In this document: piece after piece, positions 53,317-64,000 of the stretch
Layout: each line of letters opens with the position of its first letter
Numbering within the stretch: the stretch's first letter is position 1
Assembly: GCA_903772945.1 (NCBI GenBank)
Contig: CAICTM010000062.1
Span: 1-64,000, forward strand
Origin: Seminavis robusta
Lineage: Eukaryota > Bacillariophyta > Bacillariophyceae > Naviculales > Naviculaceae
Reading direction: 5' to 3'
Length of the DNA: 64,000 bases
The notes under the pieces: generated by a model
Told to the model about the DNA's origin: nothing
The model's input: the letters and a program-made list of their open reading frames with translations, nothing else
The model's database searches: none
Position numbers and translations under genes: made by a program

Positions 53317-56300
53317 ATGGCAGGAGGAAAGCAGCGGAAAAAAGGGTGGAATCCGTTTAAACGTTCTCACCGACGGCAAAAGGTGAACGAAGATGAACAA
53401 GCACTCGATTCCTATGAAAGCAGTGTCTTCAGTAGATCACTTGATTCTAGCAAGATGGACAACTTCTCTGTTACTTCAATGCGAGACGAGAGCGACAATG
53501 ACAGGGGACAAGCCTTTTGCGATGCCAAGGAGGAAATGTCGGGAGAGGCACCCAGCTCCCCAGCAGTAGAGGAGGAACCAAGGGACCTTACTCAACAAGA
53601 TAGTTCGTGGGATCCAAAGACTCCCTCTCAAGGACCTAGCATGTCGTTTGAGTCGCCCTTCAAAAGCGCAGTTGAGGTAGACCTAGATGGCCCTAGCTTC
53701 TTCATGGATTCGTACCTACCCAATACTTTACTTGAGAATGGTATGGGTGGCATTCCAGAGGTCGCCCTGGATCCACGCCTTCTAAGGAATGAAGATTCTC
53801 AGGCAGATTTTGAAGACTTTGAGTCGGTAGACTTCAATCCAGATTCGTCGCATTCAATTGCGTCCACGCCAACCTCCGTCAGGGCAATTAATGAAGACGA
53901 CTTGATGGACGACTCCTTGTCGGCCATGTCCGGGAAAGAGAATGGTTTTCATGATCCTGATTTATCAGAGTACAAAAGCCCGCTAAATCAAGATGGACAC
54001 AAAGAATTCTTCTCGGAATATGATGGTGGAGAGTCTGAAGATCTCACGGCCACCGGTCACTTTCCGCTGAGCCCGTCAGAGAACGTCGACCAGAACTTTA
54101 TTGAAAGGGATGCTCAGGAAGATTCCAAAGGGATAGAAAAACATAATCATCAGCGAAATGCAACGTTGGCCGATAAGAGGAGGAAAGGGAGACCCTTCCG
54201 TTCTCGGCTGAAGAACGTCCTTGCTAACAAAGCGCTCACCAACCTTACTCAGAACACGAACGTGTTATCTCCTTCTGTTGCTTCGACAAGGTCTGCCAAT
54301 ATAGATTCGCCACACAACAGGAAGAGAGACAGCGCTCCTTTGGCAGTTGCTACAACTACAAATTTGACTACCACACCTCGTAGCAAAAAGCTATGGTCGA
54401 AGACCAAAGTTACACCTAAAAGTGCCGAGACTGAAGGAAACGCAGACGCCAAGAAGTCCTGGTCTCAACTTCTTCGGTCACCCCAACACGCAACCAACAA
54501 GCGAAACGAAACACAAAGTTCACCTGGTACACCTGGCACACCTGGCACGCCTACGGTGGATGGAAGCAACAGCACGACGAGCAGGGAAACTGAGGATGTA
54601 GACACCGTTGACTGCGAGCCCCTCAACATTGCCTTCCCGACTATACTGGCGCACGCGCAAACGTTTTCCCATTACCAAAGTAGGACCCCGAGGAGCATCG
54701 TTGAATCGAAATCGGCAAATCCTGCTTTGGACCTTGACGAAGACGCCTTCACCTGCAACACCGAAGTCACAGAAATCACAGAAACGATCGAAGTTGAGAG
54801 CAAAGCGAGCCGGGCAGTGTCGATCATGGCTACTTCGGTTATTGAGGACAAAGAAGAGGAATCCCAGCAACAAACTCCCATCAAATCGAGCACATCCATC
54901 TCTCCTCGTGGTAAAGGGCACACAGATGTGGGGGAAGAGCAACCCCCTCCACCTCCACCTCCGCCCCAATCTTCTGCCCCCCCAAAACTTGTGATTGTAA
55001 AACAGAAAAGCAACGAGGATCAAGCTGCGATAAAAGATTCATCCGGAGAATCCAATGAGAAGAAAGAGCAACAGCAAGGATGTGATTCCATGAAGCAGAC
55101 CGACAAAAAGGAGAAGAAGGAGGATTCCTTATTCGAGCCTTCTCAATTTGAGATATTTCCTGCATTGACGGCCAATGAAAGCATGTGCGGAAAGAGCCAA
55201 GAAGTCATATCATTACGTGCGTCTGAGTCAGCTATTGGGTTCACCCTATCTGAAAAAGAGAGAATCGACGGCACCGCAAAGCTAAAGAGAGGAGATCTGA
55301 GCGTAGACCAGGCACGTAGTCTGGACCAGAAAGATTCCGAGGTATCCGAGTATACATTGTCGCAGTACGTGTCAGATCTCAGCGGGAACGCCTCTTGCGA
55401 CGAGGACACAAAGAAACTATCGCAATGTCATTCCGGTCTCAGTCTAAATGCTTCTTCGAGCGACGAGCACGACAAAAAGCAACGAAAGAAAATCTCGATG
55501 GGGAGAATGCTGTTTCTCAAGAAGCGGAAGAAAAAGTCCTTTCCGTTACCTCGACACCCGTCCCCCGACACGATCGATGAAGAAGAGGGCGAAGCAGAGG
55601 AAACACCGTTGGTTGGCTGGTTTGATTCTCAGAACAGCAGGAGTTCAGACGCTGCTGATGATATAAGCAAGAAGGGATCAAGTGATCCATGGACTAGCTC
55701 CTATGATGTTGATGACGCCGGGCAGGTCGAGGTAAAGGATGGCCGAAAAACAAGTTCGGCATCTTCCTCCGGATTGATAAAAGTTGGCCCTTCAAGAAAG
55801 TCAAACCTGATCTACTGGTCTCATTCGACAGATAACTTAGAAGTTGTAAAGGTTGCTTCGAACCGCATTGGCGTCGAAGATGGTTCAGTTGCAACTGGAA
55901 ATGGTTACAGCGTTCCAAAGAAACAAACTAAACCCGCCAACAAGCCAACGCCTGAGAAATTAAAAACAATCGCAAATACGTTGAAGCAATCCAGCAGCTC
56001 AGAGTCACGCGAGCTTCAAATATCGGCTTCATCGGCATCATCAGCGCAAACCAGGAATGGAGATAAGGGTCCAAGAGGTGTAGCAGTGGGTAGTCCCTCG
56101 CCAAGAACAGCGGGTATCTTAGCCATGCTTGAGAAACCAAGTGTCGAATACAAACCCTCGAAAATAGGCGACACGATTGCAGCAGACATAGTGGAAAGCC
56201 AGTGTTCAACTTTGTCGGATTTCTCGGGTACCGGTACGGATACGGATGGAACGGACGGTTCCGCATCCTGTGGAAGTAGCTACTCGGCAGGCTCCGAACA

Positions 56301-56892
56301 CTCGGCTAATTCGGAATCTGCCATAATGTCTACGACCAGCGATCTCGGTATCTCAAAAACTGCAACCTTCGTCAGCCCTGAACCGCTGCTGACCAAAACA
56401 ACTGCCTCGGTATCGGCTTCCCAGGATACAGTTCCGCAATCCGCTTCCGATTCCGACGAAGACGTATTCAGTCGTATCGAGGACGACGAGGATGACTCTG
56501 TCGACGAAGGGCGGACCGCTTTCTTTCAGGGGACTGTCAACGGTCCGAATCTATTGTCAGCTTGCACTCCATGTCATGCTGAAGTACCGGTTCGCCGTCG
56601 CAGACGCAACGACAAAGTGTCAAGAACGAACTCGTTGGTCGATGGAGAGATCTCCTCTTCCTCGTCTGGCGAGTATTCTTCTTCGGATTCTCGGTCAGAA
56701 GTCGACAACATTGAAGCACACATGCAAATGGCACAAGAATGGCTTTCAAAGATTAGTTCAGCATTTCTTGGCAACGACGATGACGACGACAGCACTGTCG
56801 TCAATAGCACAATTGCAAATACCTTGCAATGCGAATATGCCGGCGTCTTGGGCCGTTTCAAGATAAACGTCAACAAAAACAACAAGGAGTGA
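53317..56892 (+). CDS. Second giant intrinsically disordered protein (1191 aa)
   Basis: A single exon. It begins MAGGKQRKKGWNPFKRSHRR and is Ser/Asp/Glu-rich with interspersed basic patches (RKGRPFRSRLKNVLANK near 290, and KKQRKKISMGRM then LFLKKRKKKS near 725-745), a poly-Pro run (PPPPPPPP near 550), and a GTPGTPGTP repeat near 408. The C-terminus is better ordered: AHMQMAQEWLSKISSAFLGN, an Asp run and then YAGVLGRFKINVNKNNKE. It carries a TACCGGTAC unit in frame (56229). No known domain, signal peptide or membrane segment. Overall plan resembles the preceding gene on the same strand; function unknown. Confidence 0.8.
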   Translation: MAGGKQRKKGWNPFKRSHRRQKVNEDEQALDSYESSVFSRSLDSSKMDNFSVTSMRDESDNDRGQAFCDAKEEMSGEAPSSPAVEEEPRDLTQQDSSWDPKTPSQGPSMSFESPFKSAVEVDLDGPSFFMDSYLPNTLLENGMGGIPEVALDPRLLRNEDSQADFEDFESVDFNPDSSHSIASTPTSVRAINEDDLMDDSLSAMSGKENGFHDPDLSEYKSPLNQDGHKEFFSEYDGGESEDLTATGHFPLSPSENVDQNFIERDAQEDSKGIEKHNHQRNATLADKRRKGRPFRSRLKNVLANKALTNLTQNTNVLSPSVASTRSANIDSPHNRKRDSAPLAVATTTNLTTTPRSKKLWSKTKVTPKSAETEGNADAKKSWSQLLRSPQHATNKRNETQSSPGTPGTPGTPTVDGSNSTTSRETEDVDTVDCEPLNIAFPTILAHAQTFSHYQSRTPRSIVESKSANPALDLDEDAFTCNTEVTEITETIEVESKASRAVSIMATSVIEDKEEESQQQTPIKSSTSISPRGKGHTDVGEEQPPPPPPPPQSSAPPKLVIVKQKSNEDQAAIKDSSGESNEKKEQQQGCDSMKQTDKKEKKEDSLFEPSQFEIFPALTANESMCGKSQEVISLRASESAIGFTLSEKERIDGTAKLKRGDLSVDQARSLDQKDSEVSEYTLSQYVSDLSGNASCDEDTKKLSQCHSGLSLNASSSDEHDKKQRKKISMGRMLFLKKRKKKSFPLPRHPSPDTIDEEEGEAEETPLVGWFDSQNSRSSDAADDISKKGSSDPWTSSYDVDDAGQVEVKDGRKTSSASSSGLIKVGPSRKSNLIYWSHSTDNLEVVKVASNRIGVEDGSVATGNGYSVPKKQTKPANKPTPEKLKTIANTLKQSSSSESRELQISASSASSAQTRNGDKGPRGVAVGSPSPRTAGILAMLEKPSVEYKPSKIGDTIAADIVESQCSTLSDFSGTGTDTDGTDGSASCGSSYSAGSEHSANSESAIMSTTSDLGISKTATFVSPEPLLTKTTASVSASQDTVPQSASDSDEDVFSRIEDDEDDSVDEGRTAFFQGTVNGPNLLSACTPCHAEVPVRRRRRNDKVSRTNSLVDGEISSSSSGEYSSSDSRSEVDNIEAHMQMAQEWLSKISSAFLGNDDDDDSTVVNSTIANTLQCEYAGVLGRFKINVNKNNKE

Positions 56893-57177
56893 GCGGGTTG
56901 GCCGAATTTTGTTGCGGCGTTTGTTAGGTCAAGGTGTATTATTACAGAAAACAATAATTGATCCCGTCCATGTCAACTCAAGTCAGAACTTCGATTTGAT
57001 GTGTATCAGTTCGCTTTACTCAAAACTGTTAGATTTCTTCTTCGCAACATGTAGCTCTTTAGAATAATAGTGCCCTACAACAATTAATAAAACGACATGC
57101 AATGCTATGTCTTGTTGTAAGCTAAACGTTTAGTGTCTGTCTGGTTTGGAGGCGCAGCACGCCCCCGTAAGGCCACC

Positions 57178-58986
57178 TCAATCTTCCTGACGGGAGGCCG
57201 CTTTAGCCCGCCAAGCGCGTACAAAGCTTTGCACTTTTTCGGCATGAGCATAGTTGATTAGCAGACTTTTGCGAGCCTCGGAACTCCATGCATGAGCTTT
57301 CTGCTCTTTCGTATACTGGTACACAGCCTGGAATTCTCCCTGCATCAAGCATTGATGGGAATAAACTTCTGTCCATTGAACCCGGTGTCTTTCTCTATCC
57401 CACAACCAAATCTGATCCACAACATTGGCAGGAACAGGGCTGTCTGACATGGAGAGTGATGTACCAGGTAGCATCATGGCCTCCCTTACTTTTGGATGGG
57501 CGTGTTTTTCCATAAACCGCAAGATTTGTCGTGCTTTGATACCAAGACAAAAGGCTGCCTTGACAGAATCTCTGGTAATAGTCTGGGAAATAATACATGT
57601 AGTTTCAGGAAGAAGCGTGAGATTTGCTGCACGATTCGCACATATCAGATCGGAAGCGCTTGGCTGACCTTACCATGAAAACGACGTTGGGGAGCCGACG
57701 AATGGTTTGCACGTCACAAAACAACCCCAACATGCTGACATGCAGCTCGGATGTTGTATATGCACTAAAGAGACGATCCCAAAACAAAGTGTCAGTAAGA
57801 CAGTCAAAGAGGCCTGTGACGATACCTCCCCCCCCTGGCTGCGGTAGCCCAATGACAAGATAACTCACCACAATTGGAAATTGGTTTGGACCACAATGGC
57901 AAGATGAGAGGAGTTCTGTGGGCGTGGATTGGTCAGGGCTGCATTCAGCGCCTTGCTGGACAGACTCCACATACTCGAGGCAGCGTTTCCGCCGGAGCTC
58001 GAGTCATCATGACCCACCAATTCCATGGCCACCCGTGTGGGGTAGAAAATGGTCTGTTTCCCAATCTTTCGAACAAAGAGGAGTCCAAAGAGCGCCAAAT
58101 CCTTTACCATGACTCGGCTGTCCTTGCTCAAACTGGAACCCAAGTACCCCTCACCGAGTTGTGCAAAGCCCAGGCACACGAGAAGCAAGAGTGCTTCTCG
58201 AGCCAAATTCTTGTGTTTCTTTGCTGCTGCGCTCTCTAAGGAACGTAGATACTGGACCACAAAGTGCCAGACTTGCTGGGCATTGTCCTGTAGCATAAAA
58301 TCATAACCTCGTTCCGTAATGACCAAGGGTGCGTCATCCGAGTTGCTACCCTTGTATTCGGGATCCGGTTGCATCAAGCCCGTTTGGAGTAAAAAGTGAA
58401 TGACAGCAGGAGGTGGCTGTATTTTCATTTTGGGAGTCCCCACGAGGAAATGGAGGATGGCATCAAATTGCGATTGGGTATATCGCTCAAGATCTTCAAA
58501 GCTGACATCTCTGGGCTTTTCTTTTGCCTCTTGTTCCATGGCCCTGACTTGTTCCCTGGTGACCTTTTTCCATGGCGACGAATCCGGAGACAAGAGAGTT
58601 TCCTGTAGTCCTTTGGCAAAATCTGGCGCCAACGTGACGGTATTGGCATTATTGCCTTCTCCTTCGCCCGGCACGGCCAGAATGGCCCACCGTTGCAATT
58701 CTGTCATGATCTGTTGAAAGCGTGTCTTGTTGTTGGTGCCTGATACAGTAGTACCGCTATTGGCAATCCATACTTCCACGCTTGACGCCGGAAAGGATCC
58801 ACCACAGGAGCTAAGCCTCACTACCACCTGCTGTGCCACGGGGGTCAATTTCTGCAGAACTGCCCGACAGATGAAGCGACCACGGGTCTCTTCTGTGTAA
58901 AGCTGAAGCAGAGCCGTCTTGGACAATGCATTCTGCAAAAAGTCCATGACCCCCTTGGTCGTCGTCTTCTTACTCTTCTTTCCCAT
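57178..58986 (-). CDS. GTF2H4: TFIIH core subunit p52/Tfb2 (GTF2H4)
   Basis: Exons 58986-57869, 57764-57674 and 57582-57178, introns 104 and 91 bp, give 537 aa (human 462). Family segments: FLQNALSKTALLQLYTEE near the start, VWHFVVQYL and LAREALLLLVCLGFAQLGEGY mid-protein, ALFGLLFVRKI, then QTNFQL/CAYTTSELHVSMLG and RLPNVVFM/TITRDSVKAAF across the introns, and ARQILRFMEKHAHPKVR with VVDQIWLWDRERHRVQWTEV at the end. p52 anchors the XPB helicase in TFIIH for transcription and nucleotide-excision repair. It is divergent from the K+-channel gene, sharing a 267-bp promoter gap. Nuclear function is expected. Confidence 0.93.
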
Positions 58987-59253
58987 CTTATCTATCTTGC
59001 AAGTCCTACTAAATAGCTGGTGTTCTGGAGGAAGGTATAATCGAGATATCGAGAGAGTGGTACCAGGTATGGGAGCAACAGCATATGCATGTTTGGCATG
59101 GCAGCTCAAAACCGCAGAGCTGCGAATTTGAGTTGGACGTTTCATCTCAAAGTCTTTCAAAAATGAAAGATTTTAGGAAATCTTTTTTGACACGGCATTT
59201 TCAAGTTCTGGCGGAAGTCTCCCAGTTTATTGCGTTGGCAATCAATCAACAAG

Positions 59254-61346
59254 ATGAGAGAGGAGTCAGGGAAGGAAAAGGAGACAAAGACGAAGGCGTT
59301 TCAATCCTATGGGGGCACATCAACGTCCTCGCCATGGCGTGATGAGTTGTTGGAATCCGACGAGATCATTGTGGGGCTCAATGATGATACAGATACACCA
59401 AAGCAGCGCCATCACGTCAGCCAAAGCTACATCATCCCCCCAATATCCACATCAGACTTAGCTGCTGTGAAAGAAACAACTCCCTTGAAAAGTTCCTCCT
59501 CCTCGGCTGATATGATTCGAAGACGAATGAGTGATCCCACGGACAACAATTTCCGAAATCATGTGAGCTTCGAAAGCTTCAATTCCGACCAGAGTCCACC
59601 CTTCTTGGATGGCGCGGATTCCGGCACGGGGATTGCCTTTGCCGACTTTCACAATCGATGGCTTCCAGACAAATTCGAAGATGATGACAACAACAACAAC
59701 AACAATAATATGACATACTCGTCTTCGTCGTCCATTTCCAGCAGCCGCCGCAATAATAGGCACCACCATCACCACGATCGGCGAAAACTCATGCCCCGAT
59801 CCATCAAACGGCGCATTCATCTCTTCTTGTCCGAACCAACCTCATCCATTGGATCTGCAATATTTTACATCATTGTCATCTTGGCCATTTTCGTCATGAA
59901 CATTGTCATGGCTATGCAAACCATGCATCATTTTCAATTTACGCCTGATGATTGCATCACATGTGGAGGACCCGTTGTATACACTTTTGAAGGTACGGTA
60001 GACTACTGTCAAAGAACGAAAGAGTTGTATCTGCTGCTTGAAACTGTCAGACTCCTTTTCATTTGGCTCCAACCCCTCATCACAATTTACATCTCTCTTT
60101 TGCATCCTTGCCTTTCAAAGATGACAGCATTGAATCGCCTTTGGAACCTGGTGTTCCCTGCACGTGTCCTCCCACGCCCTATGAGTGGACGAATGCTGTT
60201 TTGACATATCTCATTTATTTCTTCACCGTCGAATGGCTTCTTCGAGTGCTCTTTTTTGAACCGGCGCCAAACATGTATGATGGAGAGGGCAAGTTTGCCC
60301 ACGACGAGGATCAGGATCACCATCATCATCATGGTCGACGACGAGCTTCGTTTTGGCGCCTCTGGTTTGCCCACCTCACCAGTACTACTACCATGCTGGA
60401 TGCCTTGGCGATCTTTCCATTCTACTTGGAATCACTCGACAATACAAATGGACTCATGAGCTTGCGATTGCTGCGCATGTTTCGTGTCTTTCAACTTGTC
60501 CGACTAGGACAGTACAATGGCACATTCATGACCCTGACCAATGTGCTCTGGAAATCTCTCGTCTTTTTGAGGGTCCTATTCGTGGTCCTATTGTTTGGAG
60601 CTGCCTTGTTCGGTAGTCTCATGTATTGGTTAGAGAGAGGCATTTGGCAATACCACGAGGAATCCGATTCGTACCGATTCATGCGCGTTGGTGTAGATGG
60701 TGCCACAGTTGAACCATCGCCCTTTACAAGTATACCAGCAGCATGTTGGTGGTTCATGGTCACGGCAACAACTGTGGGATACGGAGACATGTATCCAACT
60801 ACAACGTCTGGTAAGTATGTGGCATGTTTTGCCATGTTAATGGGGGTGTTGGTGGTTGCCTTTCCTGTGTCAGTTTTTTCCGATTTGTGGGCGAAAGAAA
60901 TCAAACGACAGCATCAGGAGCCAGCCGAGAGACATCATCAAGATCAGCACAATCATCACGGACACAATGGAGACGACGACAACCTGCACACAAATGGTGA
61001 TGATGAGGATGATGGTATCAAGATGCCGCTAGACAGTCCTGCTGCCATGAGGGCCAAGAACATGGATACCCTCTGGAATAGCTTTGGGCGACTCTCCTTC
61101 ATGCCAAACAGTGACATCATTGATGAGGAGCAGTTGCGCACGATTGAAACCCACAACGATGATGGGTCACCTAGAAGTAGCAATGATCATCACAAAGAAG
61201 CACCAGGGCACCTAAAAGGCGTTTCAACACCAGGTGTAGTGCTAATGGACACCCAGGACTTGAAAGATATTCTGGATAGATTGGAGAGCATAAGGGAGCA
61301 CGAAAACAACATACGGAGCATCCTTGACAAGTATAAGATAACGTAA
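59254..61346 (+). CDS. Voltage-gated potassium channel, six-TM, with His/Asn-rich cytosolic regions
   Basis: Exons 59254-59992 and 60121-61346 with a 128-bp intron (GTACGG...CAAAG) give 654 aa. The pattern is a long disordered N-terminus (Ser-, Asn- and His-rich), S1 (SAIFYIIVILAIFVMNIVMA), S2/S3, an S4 with LMSLRLLRMFRVFQLVRLG (Arg every third residue), the pore helix and TTVGYGDMYP selectivity filter, then S6 (VLVVAFPVSVF with the PVS-like bend). The C-terminus is His-rich and ends in a coiled-coil-like LKDILDRLESIREHENNI. It is thus a Kv-type K+ channel of the plasma membrane. A T1 tetramerisation domain is not recognised. Confidence 0.95.
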
Positions 61347-61562
61347 CTCACAGGCTGATTCGATTCCTTCTGTGGTCTTGTGTACGTATTCGTGCTATCA
61401 AGTGCATGCAGATTTTAAAAGTGCGGATTGATGCGTTGTGTCGTTCTTTGTTGACGTCTTCCTCACCATCATAACCATCGAGCTTGAAGTTCAAAGCTCC
61501 TTCACTGGTGTGGTTCCAATGTGTCCTCTGTAGTATAACTCTTTGAACTACACTACATAGTA

Positions 61563-62467
61563 TTATTCTTCCTTTCTCGTTTGCATTTGCAGACCACCGA
61601 GGGAACCCATCCCTTGCGAATTGGCATCTTGATTGGAGGCACAGCAATTAAACTGCTGTTCCGCCACTGCGGCGGTACCAGCTGGAGAACCAGTATCGGA
61701 ATATCTCTCGGCAGAGGCACTCACAGTTCTGGTTTGGTCCATAGCTGGTGGCCGCCGTCCCTGTTCTCTGACAAACATATAATTTCCCACGACGAGCCCC
61801 GCCACGACGGAAAAGAACAATTCGATCGAATACATCATTGCAACCTGTTGGTGTAATACGGAAGTGAAAAAAAAACTGTTCCAAGATGCACAGACTGGAA
61901 TAATAACACACGTACCAACATGATGAGTGTCCCCATCCAACTTTGCAAGGCATAGACCAATGTCAGTATAATTTTGCGTTGCTGCAGCATTCCGGGATGG
62001 CGAAGATAATCAATCAATGCTATCCGAGAGGCCGAGAGGGCTTCGGTCAGGAGCGCTAACAAGAAGCTATACACACAGGCACCTCGGAATTTCCCGGGCA
62101 TGTTCAGTTGCCAAGATCGCACATAATATGCCAGACAAGGAGGCAAAGACTTTGTAGAATTGTCGTGTCCATGATGATCCGAGCCCCCTCTACTTGACAT
62201 TCCCAAGGACCACCTGAATCCATCCATGAACACAGTCATGTACATTCCGTGACAGAATGTACTATTCTGGGAGTCATCATGGTGGTGATGATGATTGTCG
62301 TCTCCTTGGAGTACTTGTGATTCAGCTGCAACCATACCGGTAGCAGCTGAAACTTGTGGTTGGGATGCTATTGATGATTCGACAGAGATTGCGAACAACA
62401 CTGCCACCGATAAGAGGAAAACGAAGAGCACCTGCTGTCGCCAGATCCTGATTCTATGCAGCGCCAT
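61563..62467 (-). CDS. Ctr-family copper transporter (SLC31-like)
   Basis: Exons 62467-61916 and 61844-61563 with a 71-bp intron give 277 aa. A signal-peptide-like start (RRQQ-less but IWRQQVLFVFLLSVAVLFA) is followed by a His-rich extracellular part (HHHHHDDSQNSTFCHGMYMT), then three TM segments: VFMDGFRW lead-in, FRGACVYSFLLALLTEALSA, and QSWMGTLIMLV/AMMYSIELF across the intron. MYM and MLVAMMYS fit the Mets motifs of Ctr pores for Cu(I) uptake; exact number of TMs (usually 3) is met. The frame stays open upstream with Met codons to 62638. I prefer 62467 because it starts at the signal peptide. Confidence 0.85.
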
Positions 62468-62728
62468 CGTTTGTGTTGAAGGACTTGCTTCAGCGCTTTC
62501 GGATAACATATATGTATAGTCCAGTAGTCCACAAGATGTCAAGGTCAATACATGTAGTGATAGTGCCATGCAAATTTCGGTCGCTCCATTGTGTTCCGCG
62601 TTTTGCGTGAAAACGAAAAATATCGAAGTCGGTGCCATCACAGCTCTGCTGTATTGACGCAACGGATCTCTCTGTTATTCGTCCACTTTTCCCCTTTTGC
62701 TGCCAGCAAGCAAGCACGAAATAATAAG

Positions 62729-64000
62729 ATGACGGATGAGTCTACTACTAACAATGAAAGCGACGACGGTCCCAGAGATGCTGATGTAGCTGCTGCGCGC
62801 TCGGCTTTCATTGAGTTTTCATTTCATGGTGGAGCCCAAGGACCTGGGACGGACAACACTAGCGCTGCTACAGACGCAGACACCATGGCGAATCCTGCTC
62901 CGACCAATCAAGATGTTCCTGCCGCTGCTGTTGGTGGGGAAAATGCCAACACAAATACCAATCGTCCTCCTGGTGCCATGCCTGGTGCCCCTCCAGGCCG
63001 ATTCTTTGTCGGTAGAGGCCATCCTCACCACCACCGAGGAGGAAGGGGTCCCATGAGAGGCGGCCCGAGAGATCTACGAGGAGGACGGTTTGGCCCTCCT
63101 CATCAGCGGATTCACATACGATTAGACGGCCGTGGTGGACGAGGGGGACGATTCCCCATTCGAGCCACCGTCAACGGGAGAGCTCATCCGGCTGTCCGTG
63201 TCAATTTTCATGGACCAAACCATAATAATAGGCCTGCTTTCAATACTGGCAACAACAACAACAATCCACAACAACCCCGTCGTCATGGTCCTCATCCACA
63301 CCATCAAGTTCATATTGGAAACCGATTACCCAGACTGCAACCACAGGTTGTCCCAGAAACGGGTCAACAGTTTAGTTCGAATAATGAAGGTGGCAGCATC
63401 AATGACAGTGACGTAGATGATGCCTTCAAATGCTCTATTTGCTATGATATCATGAACGATCCCGTGGGCTGTGGCAAGTGTGCCGCACGATTCTGCTTTG
63501 CTTGCTTGCGGAGAGTGACAGAGTTAGCACTCATACAGCAACAACAACAACAACTACAGCAAGGGCTTCCTCCTGGGACTAACAACAACCCACCAAGGTG
63601 TCCTGTTTGCCGATCCGAAATTGCCGATCCGGAGGATATTGAGCACGATGCCAACTTGAGAGGCCGGATTGAACAATTGCCTCCCATCCCTTGTCGCTAT
63701 CAAGGATGCCCAGAAATGATTCGCATTCATCATATCGGCAACCACGAAAATGTTTGCCCGCACGTCAAAGTCCAATGCCGATATCAATCTTTTGGTTGCC
63801 AATGGACTGGGAAACGAGGCGACCTCAGTGCACACGAACAGAATGACTGCCACTTGTCACGCGTCTCCGAGTTGGTGGAGAGATTCCGAGAAACTCAAAT
63901 CCGCATGGCACACCTCCACCAGACTGTCATGGCCAATGGCAGCATGATGGAACTCCAGAGGATTCGCATGCAAAGAGAAAGCAATCAGGTCTCCATTGGG
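62729..64000 (+). CDS. RING/TRAF-type zinc-finger protein, RGG-rich (partial, runs off window)
   Basis: Continuous frame of at least 424 codons from ATG 62729 to the window edge, with no stop. The N-terminal half is Pro/Asn/Gly/His-rich with RGG-like boxes (HHRGGRGPMRGGPRDLRGG, about 95-115). A RING finger starts at C235 (CSICYDIMNDPVGCGKC, RFCFACL, then CPVC after a Gln-rich spacer, so the loop is longer than usual). TRAF-type zinc fingers follow (CRYQGCPEMIRIHHIGNHE, and CRYQSFGCQWTGKRGDL), then a helix/coiled coil. Likely an E3 ubiquitin ligase, perhaps RNA-linked by its RGG boxes. It is divergent from the copper transporter with a short gap. Confidence 0.88.
   Translation, partial: MTDESTTNNESDDGPRDADVAAARSAFIEFSFHGGAQGPGTDNTSAATDADTMANPAPTNQDVPAAAVGGENANTNTNRPPGAMPGAPPGRFFVGRGHPHHHRGGRGPMRGGPRDLRGGRFGPPHQRIHIRLDGRGGRGGRFPIRATVNGRAHPAVRVNFHGPNHNNRPAFNTGNNNNNPQQPRRHGPHPHHQVHIGNRLPRLQPQVVPETGQQFSSNNEGGSINDSDVDDAFKCSICYDIMNDPVGCGKCAARFCFACLRRVTELALIQQQQQQLQQGLPPGTNNNPPRCPVCRSEIADPEDIEHDANLRGRIEQLPPIPCRYQGCPEMIRIHHIGNHENVCPHVKVQCRYQSFGCQWTGKRGDLSAHEQNDCHLSRVSELVERFRETQIRMAHLHQTVMANGSMMELQRIRMQRESNQVSIG

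Noticed and set aside
54520-55023. Open frame of 167 codons antisense to the second disordered protein
   Set aside because: It is a shadow of Glu/Ser/Pro-rich codons; no known domain or start context.

Overview
This is a nuclear genomic window from a diatom, most likely a raphid pennate such as Seminavis or a relative; I infer this and have not confirmed it. The evidence is: short GT-AG introns of 60-200 bp in protein genes; a diatom-style LRR protein; a methyltransferase with a signal peptide followed by an FPAAP plastid-entry motif; stramenopile-type proteins (a BIG-type ARF-GEF, a Kv channel, a Ctr copper transporter); and heavy loads of CoDi-like copia, Harbinger and pogo-like remnants. 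Genes are single units on both strands with no operons.

Layout. 1-3.5 kb holds fused, decayed copia and Ty3/gypsy 3' ends plus a tandemly doubled LTR-like block. 3.5-6.4 kb is the left arm of a long imperfect inverted repeat, interrupted by a 983-bp Harbinger-type MITE. 6.5-12.9 kb is a BIG/Sec7 ARF-GEF. 13.1-15.3 kb is a two-exon LRR protein. 16.3-19.2 kb is a decayed pogo-like transposon, followed by a 310-bp palindromic MITE. 19.7-21.1 kb is a short-chain dehydrogenase. 22.4-23.3 kb is a broken HAD phosphatase. 23.35-25.04 kb is the right arm of the inverted repeat. 25.7-27.0 kb is a PP2C phosphatase. 27.2-28.05 kb is a decayed amino-acid permease. 28.2-32.6 kb is a Harbinger-like transposon with perfect 23-bp TIRs and at least three genes.

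32.7 kb onward is gene-dense and mostly housekeeping: LigB-type dioxygenase, GT14 glycosyltransferase, alpha/beta hydrolase, plastid-type methyltransferase with an in-frame TAG, SET-domain lysine methyltransferase, histidine phosphatase, MORN/zinc-ribbon protein, AAAP amino-acid permease, two giant intrinsically disordered proteins, TFIIH subunit p52, voltage-gated K+ channel, Ctr copper transporter, and a RING/TRAF zinc-finger protein running off the right edge. These genes do not form a single pathway.

The most interesting structure is in the repeats. (a) The inverted arms carry paralogous copies of an unrecognised intron-containing module, and the MITE sits in only one arm, so the other arm preserves its empty TTA site. 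(b) A ~103-bp CCAAT-containing module occurs three times, each in the same orientation just upstream of a gene start. (c) TACCGGTAC-type micro-palindromes are scattered through intergenic and some coding DNA. Coordinates of exons come from reading frames and splice signals by eye; no alignment or search was run.
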